In this document: positions 1 through 8,095 of the stretch, in pieces | Layout of the letters: every line of letters starts with the position of its first letter | Position numbering within the stretch: position 1 is the first letter of the stretch | DNA from: an uncultured bacterium | Lineage (GTDB): Bacteria > Chloroflexota > Anaerolineae > J036 > Brachytrichaceae | Direction of reading: 5' to 3' | Assembly: GCA_903921365.1 (NCBI GenBank) | Contig: CAIXPS010000397.1 | Location: 1 to 45,668, forward strand | Length of the DNA: 45,668 nucleotides | The notes under the pieces: model-generated | The model's input: only the letters and a program-made list of their open reading frames with translations | The model's database searches: none | What the model was told of the DNA's origin: nothing | Program-made: the position numbers and the translations under genes

Positions 1-255
1 AACAAGACCCAGATCCAAGCCATCCGGGCTAAATATGGCCCGGAGGTGACCCTGCGCGTCTATCACGAAGAGGGCTGCTTCACCCTGCAGTCTAACCGCC
101 CGGATTTGTCCGTCAGCGCACTGAGCGCCGAGTTCCAACTCGACCCGCTCAAGGATTACCTCGCGCGCAACCGTCGCCTCCAGGATGCCCTGCGCGATGG
201 CTTGCCTGTGCCCGACCTGCCTCCTCCCTACGGCGCGCGCGCACAGTGGGTTTGA
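1..255 (+). CDS. C-terminal end of an unrecognised protein (5' truncated by window edge)
   Basis: The reading frame is open from base 1 and ends at a TGA at 253-255, so this is the last 84 or so residues of a longer gene; a GTG at 46 is only an internal candidate start. The residues are hydrophilic and mostly helical-looking, with a Pro-rich stretch (PVPDLPPPYG) near the end. There is no signal peptide, membrane segment or familiar motif. The gene converges on the LCP gene with only 12 bases between the two stop codons and no clear terminator hairpin. I do not recognise the family, and no function is assigned. Confidence 0.55.
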   Translation, partial: NKTQIQAIRAKYGPEVTLRVYHEEGCFTLQSNRPDLSVSALSAEFQLDPLKDYLARNRRLQDALRDGLPVPDLPPPYGARAQWV

Positions 256-267
256 CCAAGGCGTTAT

Positions 268-1662
268 TTACTGTTTGGGTCTGTAATCCTCACCCAGCGC
301 AACCAGCACATCAACATCGTTGGTTCCCACCGTAGTGGTGACGACCGTCTTCGGCAGCCCGATCGTCAACGCCAGATTCTGCGCGAACTGACTGCTGCCA
401 GAATAGTCGTAGATTACGGTGTTGGTATATTGGGCTTGCGAATCCATGACGCCTACGACAGTGTAACCCTTACTCTGCAAGAATGCTTGCGTGCTCTCAG
501 CCAATCCCCTGGTCGATGACCCGTTCTCTATGGCCACTTTCAAGACCGTCGGGGTCTGATTGTAAAGCTGAGCAGCGAGTGCGCTGATTCGGTCGCGAAG
601 CGGGACCAATACGTCCGCGCCTTCGTTTGTAATCCAGTCCTGGGTGGCATGCTCATCCACACTCAAGCGGGTGATTTTATCCGGGGTGATATCCTTTGCA
701 AACGATATCAGGTTGATGATATCGGTCAGGCTCAGGTCGGTGGCAATGGAACTGCTTAGCGTGCTGAATATCTGCGGCGCCTTCGGCAACAGTTGTGGAA
801 TGGCGTTTGTGCTCAACACCCGGTCGCGCAAGGCCAGCATGATCTGCTGCTGCCGGCGCATGCGATAGAAGTCACTGGCGCCATGGCGGGTGCGCGCATA
901 CTTCAGCGCTGTCGCGCCATCCATATGGTGCATGCCCTTGCTGATGACAAACGGATCATAGCCGTAATTCATGTCCGGATAAGTTGGGTCATTGATGTCC
1001 TGATCCACGTTCACGTCGATGCCGCCGACCAGGTCAACCAGGGCCGAGACTGCGTTGAAATTCACGCGGATGTAGTGCTGGGTCTGTATGCCGGTGTTGT
1101 ACTCCACAGTCTGCATCGCGTAGCGGGGGCCGCCGATTGCCATGGCGGTGTTGATGCGCCCCAGTTTGTCGCTGTTCGGCATGGGCACAAACAAGTCTCG
1201 TGGCATGCTGAGCATGCCCGCCATGTGTGTCGTCATATTAAGGGACAGGATAACCATCGTATCCGTTTGAGCTAGATTTGGATTCTCATTGGGGCGCTGG
1301 TCAAGTCCCAGCAGGAGAATGTTCAGGCACCCGCTGCACTTCCGAACAGGCATAGGATTGAGATCCATCGGAGGCGTGGTGTCTGGCTCCGGAGTGGCGG
1401 TTGGCGTCACAACAACGTCTGTGGAGACGACATCTGTGGATATGATCTCCTGTATCGGAGTTGGCGCCGGCGTCAATGTCGCTTGCGGGGTGATCACCAC
1501 TGAGGGTGTAAATGCCCCGTTCGAGGCGCCTGGCGCGGCCTGGCTGCTGTTATTGCACCCGGCCAGCAGTAGCGTTACTACCAGGACAGCCATGCCCGCT
1601 GTGCCTGTTGTAATTGTGATGACGCCGAAACAGCGGGATATGCCTTTTGAGAAACTGCTCAT
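268..1662 (-). CDS. LytR-CpsA-Psr (LCP) family lipoprotein, cell-wall polymer ligase
   Basis: This 464-residue protein belongs to the LCP family, whose members move undecaprenyl-phosphate-linked glycopolymers onto peptidoglycan outside the cell membrane. A hydrophobic N-terminus ends in a lipobox (LLAGC, Cys36), so it is probably a lipoprotein. A Thr/Pro-rich linker (about 45-105) leads to the LCP domain (about 112-285). Expected phosphate/pyrophosphate-binding residues are visible: LGLDQR (118-123), TDTM with Asp134, MPRD with Arg155, YARTR (255-259) and the Arg-rich YRMRRQQQ. A C-terminal LytR_C domain (about 373-460) starts at VLKVAIENGS. Length and order are normal for the family. The two flanking genes show no clear link to wall assembly. 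Confidence in the family is high; the polymer attached is unknown. Confidence 0.93.
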   Translation of the reverse strand: MSSFSKGISRCFGVITITTGTAGMAVLVVTLLLAGCNNSSQAAPGASNGAFTPSVVITPQATLTPAPTPIQEIISTDVVSTDVVVTPTATPEPDTTPPMDLNPMPVRKCSGCLNILLLGLDQRPNENPNLAQTDTMVILSLNMTTHMAGMLSMPRDLFVPMPNSDKLGRINTAMAIGGPRYAMQTVEYNTGIQTQHYIRVNFNAVSALVDLVGGIDVNVDQDINDPTYPDMNYGYDPFVISKGMHHMDGATALKYARTRHGASDFYRMRRQQQIMLALRDRVLSTNAIPQLLPKAPQIFSTLSSSIATDLSLTDIINLISFAKDITPDKITRLSVDEHATQDWITNEGADVLVPLRDRISALAAQLYNQTPTVLKVAIENGSSTRGLAESTQAFLQSKGYTVVGVMDSQAQYTNTVIYDYSGSSQFAQNLALTIGLPKTVVTTTVGTNDVDVLVALGEDYRPKQ

Positions 1663-1710
1663 AATAATGCGATCGAAGTTGAAAGCGCGTATTTACACGA
1701 AATAACAAAG

Positions 1711-2526
1711 CTAATGCATGTCTTGAATGAGTTGGAGCACTGCGCTGCGACTGAGTTTGGATTCACCACGAGCAAGGGCTTGCAGTGTTTCTTGCGCCAG
1801 AATAAGCGGGATCTTCATAAAGTACGCGACAGGGCCGGGCGGTAGAGTGCTTGTATACGCCTCGGCCTGCATGAGATTGTGGGCTGCATACTCCTGCATA
1901 TTCGCTTGGGTCCAACCAACCGGAAAATAATCCACATTGCGCGCCAGGTCTTCATCACGATTGCGCAGAATATTGACCGCCTGGAGCCCTCGGCCAAACT
2001 GGATAGCATGCGAGCGATTCATCTGCACGCCATCAAACCAGGCCCACAGGTCGCAGAGCAGCAATCCGACTGCGCCTGCCACTCCAAAGGTGTAGCGATC
2101 AAGATCAGCCTCTGTCTGAATCTTCCAATCAGCAGCGACCCACTGAGCCATGCGTTCGGCCATGGTAGCCGCAGCATCCCAGATGCGTGGCGCGATTACT
2201 TCCGGCGCATGGCATGCCCACTCGGCAATACGAACAGTCACCTCTGGCAATACATGCTGTTGTGCTCTCAATAATTCCGAGAAGTCATCAAGCGCGAAAG
2301 TCGCCACCGACGTCTGTGCCTGGAAAAGCTGACCAATTGATGTCAGGTACCTTATCTTGCTGAGTTTATCGAGGTGAGGATGGTCTTCAATCTCATCAAT
2401 CGCGCGCATGCACAAATAAGCTGACGCAACAGCTTCTTGCAGCCCATGCGGTAAACGACTGATGGGTATAAAGAAAGTTCGACTTGTCTCTTTTAGCGTA
2501 TCGATTACATCTTGATAGAAAATCAT
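1711..2526 (-). CDS. Squalene/phytoene synthase family protein
   Basis: The 271-residue protein matches the trans-isoprenyl diphosphate head-to-head synthase fold, which joins two prenyl diphosphates to make squalene or phytoene. The first Asp-rich motif is DEIED (44-48) in AYLCMRAIDEIEDH. The second lies in NILRNRDED (185-193) and is followed by NVDYFPVGW, as the family usually has YLP after this motif. The usual first Asp of the second motif (NILRD) is Asn189 here, with an extra Asp at 191. That could change Mg-diphosphate binding or substrate choice. YTFGVAGAVG (145-154) resembles the conserved Y..VAG.VG segment. No other terpenoid gene lies beside it, so squalene versus phytoene cannot be decided. 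It is a little shorter than typical members. Confidence 0.85.
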   Translation of the reverse strand: MIFYQDVIDTLKETSRTFFIPISRLPHGLQEAVASAYLCMRAIDEIEDHPHLDKLSKIRYLTSIGQLFQAQTSVATFALDDFSELLRAQQHVLPEVTVRIAEWACHAPEVIAPRIWDAAATMAERMAQWVAADWKIQTEADLDRYTFGVAGAVGLLLCDLWAWFDGVQMNRSHAIQFGRGLQAVNILRNRDEDLARNVDYFPVGWTQANMQEYAAHNLMQAEAYTSTLPPGPVAYFMKIPLILAQETLQALARGESKLSRSAVLQLIQDMH

Positions 2527-2632
2527 TTATAAAACCCTTGCGCCTGTTCCAGCATTATATTTGCTTATGCTCCTCAACCCCATTCTACGAGGATTGGTTT
2601 AGGCTTGACTATAATGCCGCGCAGAGGAAGGC

Positions 2633-3478
2633 GTGAAAACATTCAAAGGCAAAGTGGCCGTGATTACCGGCGCCGCCAGTGGCATCGGGCGCGCGCTGGC
2701 CGCACACGCAGCCAGACTCGGTATGCAGGTGGTGCTGGCCGACGTTAACGCGGCGGACCTGGCGGAAACCGAGGCAGTGTTGCGCGCCGGCGGGGCGCGG
2801 GTGCTGGCCGCGCGCACCGATGTCTCGCAGCGGGCCGATGTGGAAGCGCTGGCACAGCAAACGCTGGCCGTGTTCGGAGCCGTGCACCTGCTTTTCAACA
2901 ACGCCGGCGTGATCGCCGGAAGCACCCTATGGGACAGCACATCCCAAGATTGGGAGTGGGTGATGAACGTCAACGTGTGGGGCGTCATCCATGCCCTGAG
3001 CGTGTTCGTGCCGATCATGCTGGCGCAGGACGCCGAGGGACACATCGTCAACACCGCGTCAGCCACGGCCTTATTGTCCAACAACCCCGTGGCCCCCTAC
3101 ACAATGAGCAAGCACGCCGTGATCGGGCTCTCCGAGACCCTGCGTTACTCACTGGCGCAACGCACAGATAAACTCAAGGCGTCAGTGCTATGCGCGGGCT
3201 GGGTCAGGACGCGCATCATGGACGCTGCGCGCAACCGCCCCGCCGAGTTGCAGAACGATGCGGCGCCGCCCCGCGAAGCATGGCGTATTGCGTCGCCGCC
3301 GTTCCATCCTGCCCGCGAGTTAGCCCTGCTGCCGGAGCAAGTGGCCGAGATCGTATTCGCGGGCATCGCCGCCGAGCAGTTCTACATCGTCACCCATCCG
3401 GAGATATTGCCGTGGGTGCAACACCGCGCCGACGAGATCACCCACAGTGCGCCTGGCGCGCCCGGCGCGACGCCGTAA
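2633..3478 (+). CDS. Short-chain dehydrogenase/reductase (classical SDR)
   Basis: The 281-residue NAD(P)-dependent oxidoreductase has the classical SDR signatures: TGAASGIG (12-19) for dinucleotide binding, NNAG (89-92), the structural Asn113, catalytic Ser143, and YTMSK with Tyr156 and Lys160. An Asp (LADVNA, 37) after beta-strand 2 hints at NAD preference, which is only inference. The C-terminal third (about 205-281), which usually sets substrate choice, shows nothing diagnostic. The start is GTG at 2633 with AGAGG at 2623-2627 ahead of it. It is transcribed away from the squalene synthase-like gene, and the next co-directional gene, 64 bases on, is an aldo/keto reductase, so the two may share a transcript. 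The substrate is unknown. Confidence 0.92.
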   Translation: MKTFKGKVAVITGAASGIGRALAAHAARLGMQVVLADVNAADLAETEAVLRAGGARVLAARTDVSQRADVEALAQQTLAVFGAVHLLFNNAGVIAGSTLWDSTSQDWEWVMNVNVWGVIHALSVFVPIMLAQDAEGHIVNTASATALLSNNPVAPYTMSKHAVIGLSETLRYSLAQRTDKLKASVLCAGWVRTRIMDAARNRPAELQNDAAPPREAWRIASPPFHPARELALLPEQVAEIVFAGIAAEQFYIVTHPEILPWVQHRADEITHSAPGAPGATP

Positions 3479-3542
3479 TTCGCTATACGCCGCTATACTC
3501 AAACCTCATAGAACCGCAAGCCGTCAAAAGGAGAAACCAACG

Positions 3543-4592
3543 ATGGAATGGAGACTACTGGGCAGGTCTGGATTTAAGGTGCCCGTGCTGTGCCTGGGCA
3601 CCGCGACGTTCGGCGCAGGAAACGAGTTTTTCCGGGCATTTGGAGGCACCGACGTGAGTGAAGCCCGGCGACTGGTGGATATTTGTCTGGACGCGGGTCT
3701 TAACATGTTTGACTCAGCCGATGGTTATTCCAACGGCGCGTCAGAAGAGATACTGGGGCAGGCGATCAAGGACCGCCGGGATCAGGTCATTATCTCGACA
3801 AAGGCCACCTTCGGGACCGGGCCGGGGCCCAACGACGTTGGCTCGTCGCGTTTCCACCTGACCCGCGCGGTCGAGGCCAGTCTGCGTCGCCTGGGCGCCG
3901 ACTACATTGATCTGTTTCAGTTGCACGGCTTTGATGCGATGACGCCGGTGGAGGAAACCCTGAGCACGCTGGAAGACCTCACGCGAGCAGGCAAGATCCT
4001 GTACACGGGGTGTTCGAATTTCTCCGGCTGGCACCTGATGAAGTCCCTGGCCGTCTCCGATCGCTATGGCTGGACGCGCTACGTGGCTCACCAGGCCTAC
4101 TACTCTCTGGTCGGGCGCGAATATGAGTGGGAGTTAATGCCGCTCGCGCTGGATCAGCAGGTGGGCACAGTGGTCTGGAGCCCGCTGGGTTGGGGGCGCT
4201 TGACTGGCAGGATCCGCAGGGACCAGCCGCTGCCCGAAACAAGCCGGCTTCGCAGCAAGGTCGCCGTGGACGGCGGCCCCCCGATCCCCAATGACTATCT
4301 CTTCAACGTCGTTGACGCGCTCGACGCCGTTGCAGCCGAAACAGGCAAGACGGTTCCGCAAGTTGCCCTGAACTGGCTACTCCAGCGTCCAACTGTCGCG
4401 ACGGTGATCATCGGCGCTCGAAATGAGGCGCAACTGCGCGAGAACCTGGGCGCAGTGGGATGGTCGCTCACCACGGCGCAGGTGGCGCGACTGGATCAAG
4501 CCAGCGATATCCAGAAGATTTATCCGTACTGGCACCAGGCAGGCTTTAGTCGCAACCCATCACCGCTGGCCCGCGCCGGGAACACGCCATAA
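3543..4592 (+). CDS. Aldo/keto reductase
   Basis: The 349-residue cytosolic (alpha/beta)8-barrel oxidoreductase has the AKR catalytic tetrad: Asp57 and Tyr62 (FDSADGYSNG), Lys87 (ISTKATF) and His128 (FQLHGFD). These enzymes reduce aldehydes or ketones with NADPH. The C-terminal VIIGARNEAQLREN segment is the usual cofactor-binding region. The frame is open upstream to 3447, but the start is placed at ATG 3543 because AAAAGGAGA (3526-3534) sits at ideal spacing and the protein then begins MEWRLLGRSG, the normal start of this family. The length resembles the YajO/AKR11-like groups. It lies downstream of the SDR gene. The substrate cannot be told from sequence. Confidence 0.93.
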   Translation: MEWRLLGRSGFKVPVLCLGTATFGAGNEFFRAFGGTDVSEARRLVDICLDAGLNMFDSADGYSNGASEEILGQAIKDRRDQVIISTKATFGTGPGPNDVGSSRFHLTRAVEASLRRLGADYIDLFQLHGFDAMTPVEETLSTLEDLTRAGKILYTGCSNFSGWHLMKSLAVSDRYGWTRYVAHQAYYSLVGREYEWELMPLALDQQVGTVVWSPLGWGRLTGRIRRDQPLPETSRLRSKVAVDGGPPIPNDYLFNVVDALDAVAAETGKTVPQVALNWLLQRPTVATVIIGARNEAQLRENLGAVGWSLTTAQVARLDQASDIQKIYPYWHQAGFSRNPSPLARAGNTP

Positions 4593-4707
4593 GACGAATT
4601 CCTTCTCCCAAGCCATGACCCGACTGGGGGAGTGCCAGACTCCCCTACTGCAGGATAGCACTGAGAGCGGTCGCATTGTATGATGACCTTGTCAAAAGGA
4701 GCCAAAT

Positions 4708-5214
4708 ATGTCTACCGTAAAAGAACAACAGAACAAATGGGTCGTGAGCATCGCCGATGGCAAGAAGCTGGGTGAAGTGAAAGACGTTTACTTCGACAGC
4801 GAGGTGACAAAAGTGGCTGCTATCCTCGTCGCCGTAGAGGGTCTCTTTGGCCGCAGATTCTTCGGCATTGCACGGGAGGCCATTCAGGTCTACGGGATAG
4901 ACGCCTGGTTGGTGTCCGCCTCGGACAAGGTTGTCGATCTTGATCAAATTCCCGGTTCTGATGCATTTATTCCAGTCGATGACTTGCGCGGCCGCGCGAT
5001 TCATTCGGAGGGCGGCACCCAAATTGGCGTGATTGAGGACATCTTGCTTGATGCGGACACCAACGTGCTGGGGTTTACACTTAGCAGAGTGTTTGCCTAC
5101 GGCCCGCTGTCCGAGAGAAAAACCATCGCCAGAGCCGCGATTACAAGCCTGGGGAGGAAGGATAGTTCAATGACGACGATATTAAGCCAGGCCGAATCGC
5201 TGGTTGTTTCATAA
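4708..5214 (+). CDS. PRC-barrel domain protein (two barrels)
   Basis: The 168-residue protein has two consecutive PRC-barrel-like halves (about 10-85 and 93-165). Both show the pattern of a Gly-rich start, a V.DV..D turn and a hydrophobic strand: KKLGEVKDVYFDSE in the first and TQIGVIEDILLDAD in the second. PRC barrels are small beta-barrels found in RimM, in photosynthetic reaction centre subunit H and in many stress or sporulation proteins; stand-alone copies have no fixed role. There is no signal peptide or membrane segment. AAAAGGAG (4694-4701) before ATG 4708 fixes the start. It is monocistronic as far as can be seen. Confidence 0.85.
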   Translation: MSTVKEQQNKWVVSIADGKKLGEVKDVYFDSEVTKVAAILVAVEGLFGRRFFGIAREAIQVYGIDAWLVSASDKVVDLDQIPGSDAFIPVDDLRGRAIHSEGGTQIGVIEDILLDADTNVLGFTLSRVFAYGPLSERKTIARAAITSLGRKDSSMTTILSQAESLVVS

Positions 5215-5299
5215 GGCGCCTGCGAACGGATTTCACTCACTTTAATCGCATGCCCATCGACTTCACGTCCGTTTAGCAACACGATGGCACTTACACAGA

Positions 5300-5965
5300 T
5301 CAATGCCGGATGCTGACATTAACCCTGGGTTTGGGACTCTGTTCAGTGCCGAAACACACGGCTACCAGCTCCAGCCCATAGTCGCCAGCCATCACACCAG
5401 TCGTGTCCCACTGCAACAATAGGCCATTGTTGACCATCGTATGGTCTCCGGGCGCCGGCAGCACGCACGGCCTGCAAACATCATTCGAGATGCTCCACAG
5501 GTTGAGCTTGTAGAAATTGAAGCCCGCGCACATGGCAGCGCCCATCACTCTCGTCACCGGCGGCAGTGCCTGGCCGTTCTGTGGTGAACTCAAAATCACC
5601 GTTGTAGGGATATCCGTCGCCGCTGGTGTTGTAAGCGATTGCGCAGTGTCTTTGATCACAGGCTGAGCCGTGACATCTGCTGGCACAAAGTCAGTTGGCA
5701 GATCGCCCGGCGCCCGTGTGGGGCTCGACGACATCGAAGGCGCCAGGACATGAAATGTTGCGGTCATCTGGGGGCTGGATTGGGTTGCTCGATCCCGTGG
5801 CGCGATGGCAAGGGCGATGCCGCCAATCACATAGCATGGCAACGTCAGCAGGATGATGCCTATCAACACGCTGTAAATAGATCTGCGACGGGCGAGCAGA
5901 TTAGATAGATTCTGCAACAACACAGGTATTATAGTTGCGTTTTGAACGCTACAATAGCACCCCAT
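5300..5965 (-). CDS. Membrane-anchored extracytoplasmic protein of unknown function
   Basis: This 221-residue protein has one strong membrane segment (about 31-54, SVLIGIILLTLPCYVIGGIALAIA) followed by a Ser/Thr/Pro-rich linker (about 60-125). The C-terminal domain of about 95 residues looks beta-rich and Ig-like: VILSSPQNGQALPPVTRVMG opens it and GDYGLELVAVCFG closes it. Four Cys residues in the domain (CAGFN, CRPC, CFG) could form disulfides outside the cell. The first ATG overlaps the ATG of the divergent gene at 5964 through a shared CATG, so the true start may be a little further inside, before the membrane segment. I do not recognise a family. Confidence 0.7.
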   Translation of the reverse strand: MGCYCSVQNATIIPVLLQNLSNLLARRRSIYSVLIGIILLTLPCYVIGGIALAIAPRDRATQSSPQMTATFHVLAPSMSSSPTRAPGDLPTDFVPADVTAQPVIKDTAQSLTTPAATDIPTTVILSSPQNGQALPPVTRVMGAAMCAGFNFYKLNLWSISNDVCRPCVLPAPGDHTMVNNGLLLQWDTTGVMAGDYGLELVAVCFGTEQSPKPRVNVSIRH

Positions 5966-6302
5966 GCAGCTTTACCCTTACACCGATACGTGGGATGAAC
6001 AAGACCCCCACGCCAACTTCAAAGCCGATGTGGCGCATTACACCATCGTCGATCCGCTACCGACCCTCGCAGGGTTATGCCAGGCGACTGGCGTGCCTGT
6101 TCCATGCCTGATCCGCTATGTGCTGGTGAAATATGCGGCGTCTGGTTCTGACGCGATGATGGCCATGGGGCCATTGGTGCTGCGCCAGATGCAGGAACAG
6201 ATCGACGCCGCCGAGGTCGCGGACACTGTCGAAGCGCGGCTGAAGGCGTATGAGGCGCTCCGGCAGATCGTGTCGTGGCTACAGGCCGGAATGCAGGAGT
6301 AG
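5964..6302 (+). CDS. Small conserved protein, DUF6027-like
   Basis: The 112-residue soluble protein begins MQLYPYTDTWDEQDPHANFKAD, followed by a helical core (DPLPTLAGLCQATGVPVPCLIRYVLVKYAASGSDAMMAMG) that looks like a compact HTH-like bundle. From memory this pattern fits small actinobacterial and Chloroflexi proteins named DUF6027; that identification could not be checked here. The function is unknown. The start codon overlaps the start codon of the divergent membrane-protein gene, which leaves no room for an upstream untranslated region if both starts are right. The mRNA may therefore be leaderless, or the other gene may start further in. Confidence 0.7.
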   Translation: MQLYPYTDTWDEQDPHANFKADVAHYTIVDPLPTLAGLCQATGVPVPCLIRYVLVKYAASGSDAMMAMGPLVLRQMQEQIDAAEVADTVEARLKAYEALRQIVSWLQAGMQE

Positions 6303-6421
6303 AGAAACGATCACACCAGACAAACCCGATTTTGTAATGACTGTAACACCGACCCTGAATTGATCACCGCTCGATCAATACGTCCAATAATATTGCATTC
6401 ATCAGTTGCAGGAGCATACGT

Positions 6422-6922
6422 ATGCCATTCTGGCGCGCTTACTATCACCTCGTCTGGACAACACACAATCGCGAGCCATACATTACTCCACAGATAGAGC
6501 CTCGCTTGTACAGTTACATTGTTCGCAAGGCATACGAACTTGGCGTTGTTGTGTATGCCATCAATTGATGGACAGAGCACGTGCATCTGCTTGTGGCGAT
6601 ACCCCCAAAGCACTCCGTCTCAGATGTTGTCAAGACGCTTAAAGGCGCGAGTTCGCATGATATGGGTGTGCAAGGGTACGCTTTTGAGTGGCAACGGGGT
6701 TACGGCGCATTAACCTGCGGCGAAAAACAACTTTCCGGCGCGCAAGCTTACATTGCGGCTCAGAAAACACACCACTCAGACAATACGACGAACAAAATGC
6801 TAGAGTACTGCACTGAGATTGACGAGGGTCCGACGATCTCAGGAATGCAGATTGACTGTGTGCAAGCCATAGTCAAGGACGATAAGGTAGATTACGACGT
6901 AATTGGGACTTCACCGTTTTGA
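6422..6922 (+). pseudogene. REP-associated tyrosine transposase (Y1/HUH, RAYT) with in-frame TGA
   Basis: A frame of 166 codons reads as a TnpA_REP protein: MPFWRAYYHLVWTTHNREPY at the start, the HUH metal motif EHVHLLV, IPPKHSVSDVVKTLKGASS, and the catalytic-Tyr helix in AYIAAQKTHH. RAYTs cut and join single-stranded DNA at REP hairpins. The frame is whole except for TGA at 6566-6568 (codon 49), exactly where relatives usually carry Gly before the HUH motif, so a GGA to TGA change is likely. AGGAG at 6410-6414 precedes the ATG well. An internal GTG at 6581 could give a shorter product that lacks the first strands and probably activity. Two palindromic repeats lie just downstream, as expected for a RAYT with its REPs. 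Confidence 0.85.
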
Positions 6923-6985
6923 AACCCGGGTCCCGTGAATAACTGCTACGATTGCTGCGAATAGCGATTCGTCGCCAATCGTCGC

Positions 6986-7096
6986 GAATGAATTCTGACA
7001 CCCATGCCAAACGCGCTGAAAGCGCGTTCAGAACCACGCCTCCCCTCTTAACCGGCTTTCAGCCGGTTTGGGCTGTGTCAGACACCGAATTCATTC
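6986..7096. repeat. Composite palindromic (REP/BIME-like) repeat, copy A
   Basis: The outer ends are a perfect 10-base inverted repeat: GAATGAATTC (6986-6995) and GAATTCATTC (7087-7096). Inside are two hairpins with 8-bp stems and 3-base loops: AACGCGCT-GAA-AGCGCGTT (7010-7028) and AACCGGCT-TTC-AGCCGGTT (7050-7068). The cores of the two hairpins (GCTGAAAGC and GCTTTCAGC) are reverse complements of each other. A GTGTCAGACA stretch near the right end partly pairs with CTGACACC near the left. It starts 64 bases after the RAYT frame ends, so it is probably a RAYT substrate. Flanking DNA holds short degenerate GATTCG/CGCC repeats. Confidence 0.85.
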
Positions 7097-7222
7097 GGTG
7101 ACGATTCATTCGGTGGCCATCCTCGGTGCCGATGCCCATCACCGTCCATCACGATGCGCCGCCGTCCATCGCGATTCGTCGCGATTCGCCGCCAATCGCC
7201 GCCATCCATCGCGATTCGCCGC

Positions 7223-7339
7223 GAATGAATTCGCGCCTGACACCCACGCCAAACGCGCTGAAAGCGCGTTCAGAATCACGCCTCCCTCTTAACCGGCTTT
7301 CAGCCGGTTTCCGCAGGGTATCAGACACTGAATTCATTC
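7223..7339. repeat. Composite palindromic (REP/BIME-like) repeat, copy B
   Basis: This is the second copy of the element at 6986-7096, in the same orientation. The outer inverted repeat is identical (7223-7232 and 7330-7339), as are the two hairpins (7252-7270 and 7291-7309). Small differences lie only in unpaired parts, for example an added CGC beside the left end and one C fewer in the spacer. The 126 bases between copies are built from imperfect repeats of CATCGCGATTCG and GATTCGCCGC. The same motifs occur just left of copy A, so the mobile or duplicated unit is probably longer than the palindrome itself. Confidence 0.85.
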
Positions 7340-7352
7340 GGTGGCCAAGCAT

Positions 7353-7664
7353 TCACAATTCAACGCGTATACTTTTATCATCCTCCTCCACCGGTCCATA
7401 CCGCTTCAGCACATAACCACCCTTTGTCAAGACTGATGCCTGGAGGACAGGCCAGATAGCATCAAATAGTCGATCAGCATCGGGTCCATACATGTACATG
7501 GTGAACTCGCCAATCCCGATGTCATTGCCGTCATATGCACCGTTGTTATGGCCTTCGACGGCAGCCATGACCTTCTCTTCGAGATCAAACAGCGCGTCAA
7601 CCATCTCGCCGGTTCCAGCTTTGTCCGAGAATTTCAGAATTACTCTCACGCAATGATCTGCCAT
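7353..7664 (-). CDS. Small protein of unknown function
   Basis: The 103-residue protein looks soluble and alpha/beta, with a conserved-looking centre: YDGNDIGIGEFTMYMYGPDADRLFDAIWPVL. The N-terminus (MADHCVRVILKFSD) reads as an edge beta-strand. Many bacteria have short proteins with this GEFT.Y.YGPDADRLF pattern, but I cannot name the family. Its ATG follows the stop codon of the frameshifted gene upstream by only three bases, so the two were translated as a pair. It is the last gene of the minus-strand group 10778-7353, and the RAYT-linked repeats begin directly after its stop. Confidence 0.75.
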   Translation of the reverse strand: MADHCVRVILKFSDKAGTGEMVDALFDLEEKVMAAVEGHNNGAYDGNDIGIGEFTMYMYGPDADRLFDAIWPVLQASVLTKGGYVLKRYGPVEEDDKSIRVEL

Positions 7665-7667
7665 GCT

Positions 7668-8068
7668 TCATCTTACCCCATACATCTTCAATACCTCGTC
7701 CCCATACTGCTGATCCGCGCCGGTGAAATACGCGTGCTGCACCTGCGCCGTAGGGGCACGCTCCGCGCTTGCGGTTGCCCAGTTTCCGGTTGGCCTGTTC
7801 CCGGTTGCCGTTGCACCGCGACCAGGGCAGACGCAAGGCCTGCCCCAACACCGACCGGTTGCCCGATTTTCTTCAGGAGTTCGTCACCCATCGCCAGGTC
7901 GGGGTTCATGTGCGCCAGCAACACGGTCAAGCGGTTGATAAAGACGTTCTCCTCGACACGATCCTGCGTCCATTCGGTGTCAAAGGCGAGTTGACCGCCG
8001 CGCTTACGCGGCTTGGCAATGGGGATGAAATGCGAACTCACACGGCGCTGTTCGATGATCTCATTCAT
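7668..8068 (-). pseudogene. Frameshifted small gene of unknown function
   Basis: From ATG 8068 the frame reads MNEIIEQRRVSSHFIPIAKP and continues convincingly to DLAMGDELLKKIGQPVG, then degrades into a low-complexity PGTGQPETGQPQ and Arg-rich tail. A different minus frame then gives a protein-like end, HAYFTGADQQYGDEVLKMYG, with a TGA at 7668-7670 just three bases before the next ATG. The switch falls in a run of imperfect direct repeats of CCGG(T/A)TTGCC-type sequence at about 7768-7815, a likely place for slippage. The best reading is one gene of about 130 codons carrying a net frameshift, real or a sequencing error. It starts 28 bases after the upstream NHL gene ends. The family is not recognised. 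Confidence 0.6.
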
Positions 8069-8095
8069 AATGCCGTCGTCCGTGAAGCGAAAGTG

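Noticed and set aside
6566-6568. TGA in the RAYT read as a recoded amino acid or selenocysteine.
   Set aside because: Other genes here use TGA as a normal stop, the aligned residue in relatives is Gly as far as I recall, and I saw no clear SECIS-like stem right after the codon. A point mutation is simpler.
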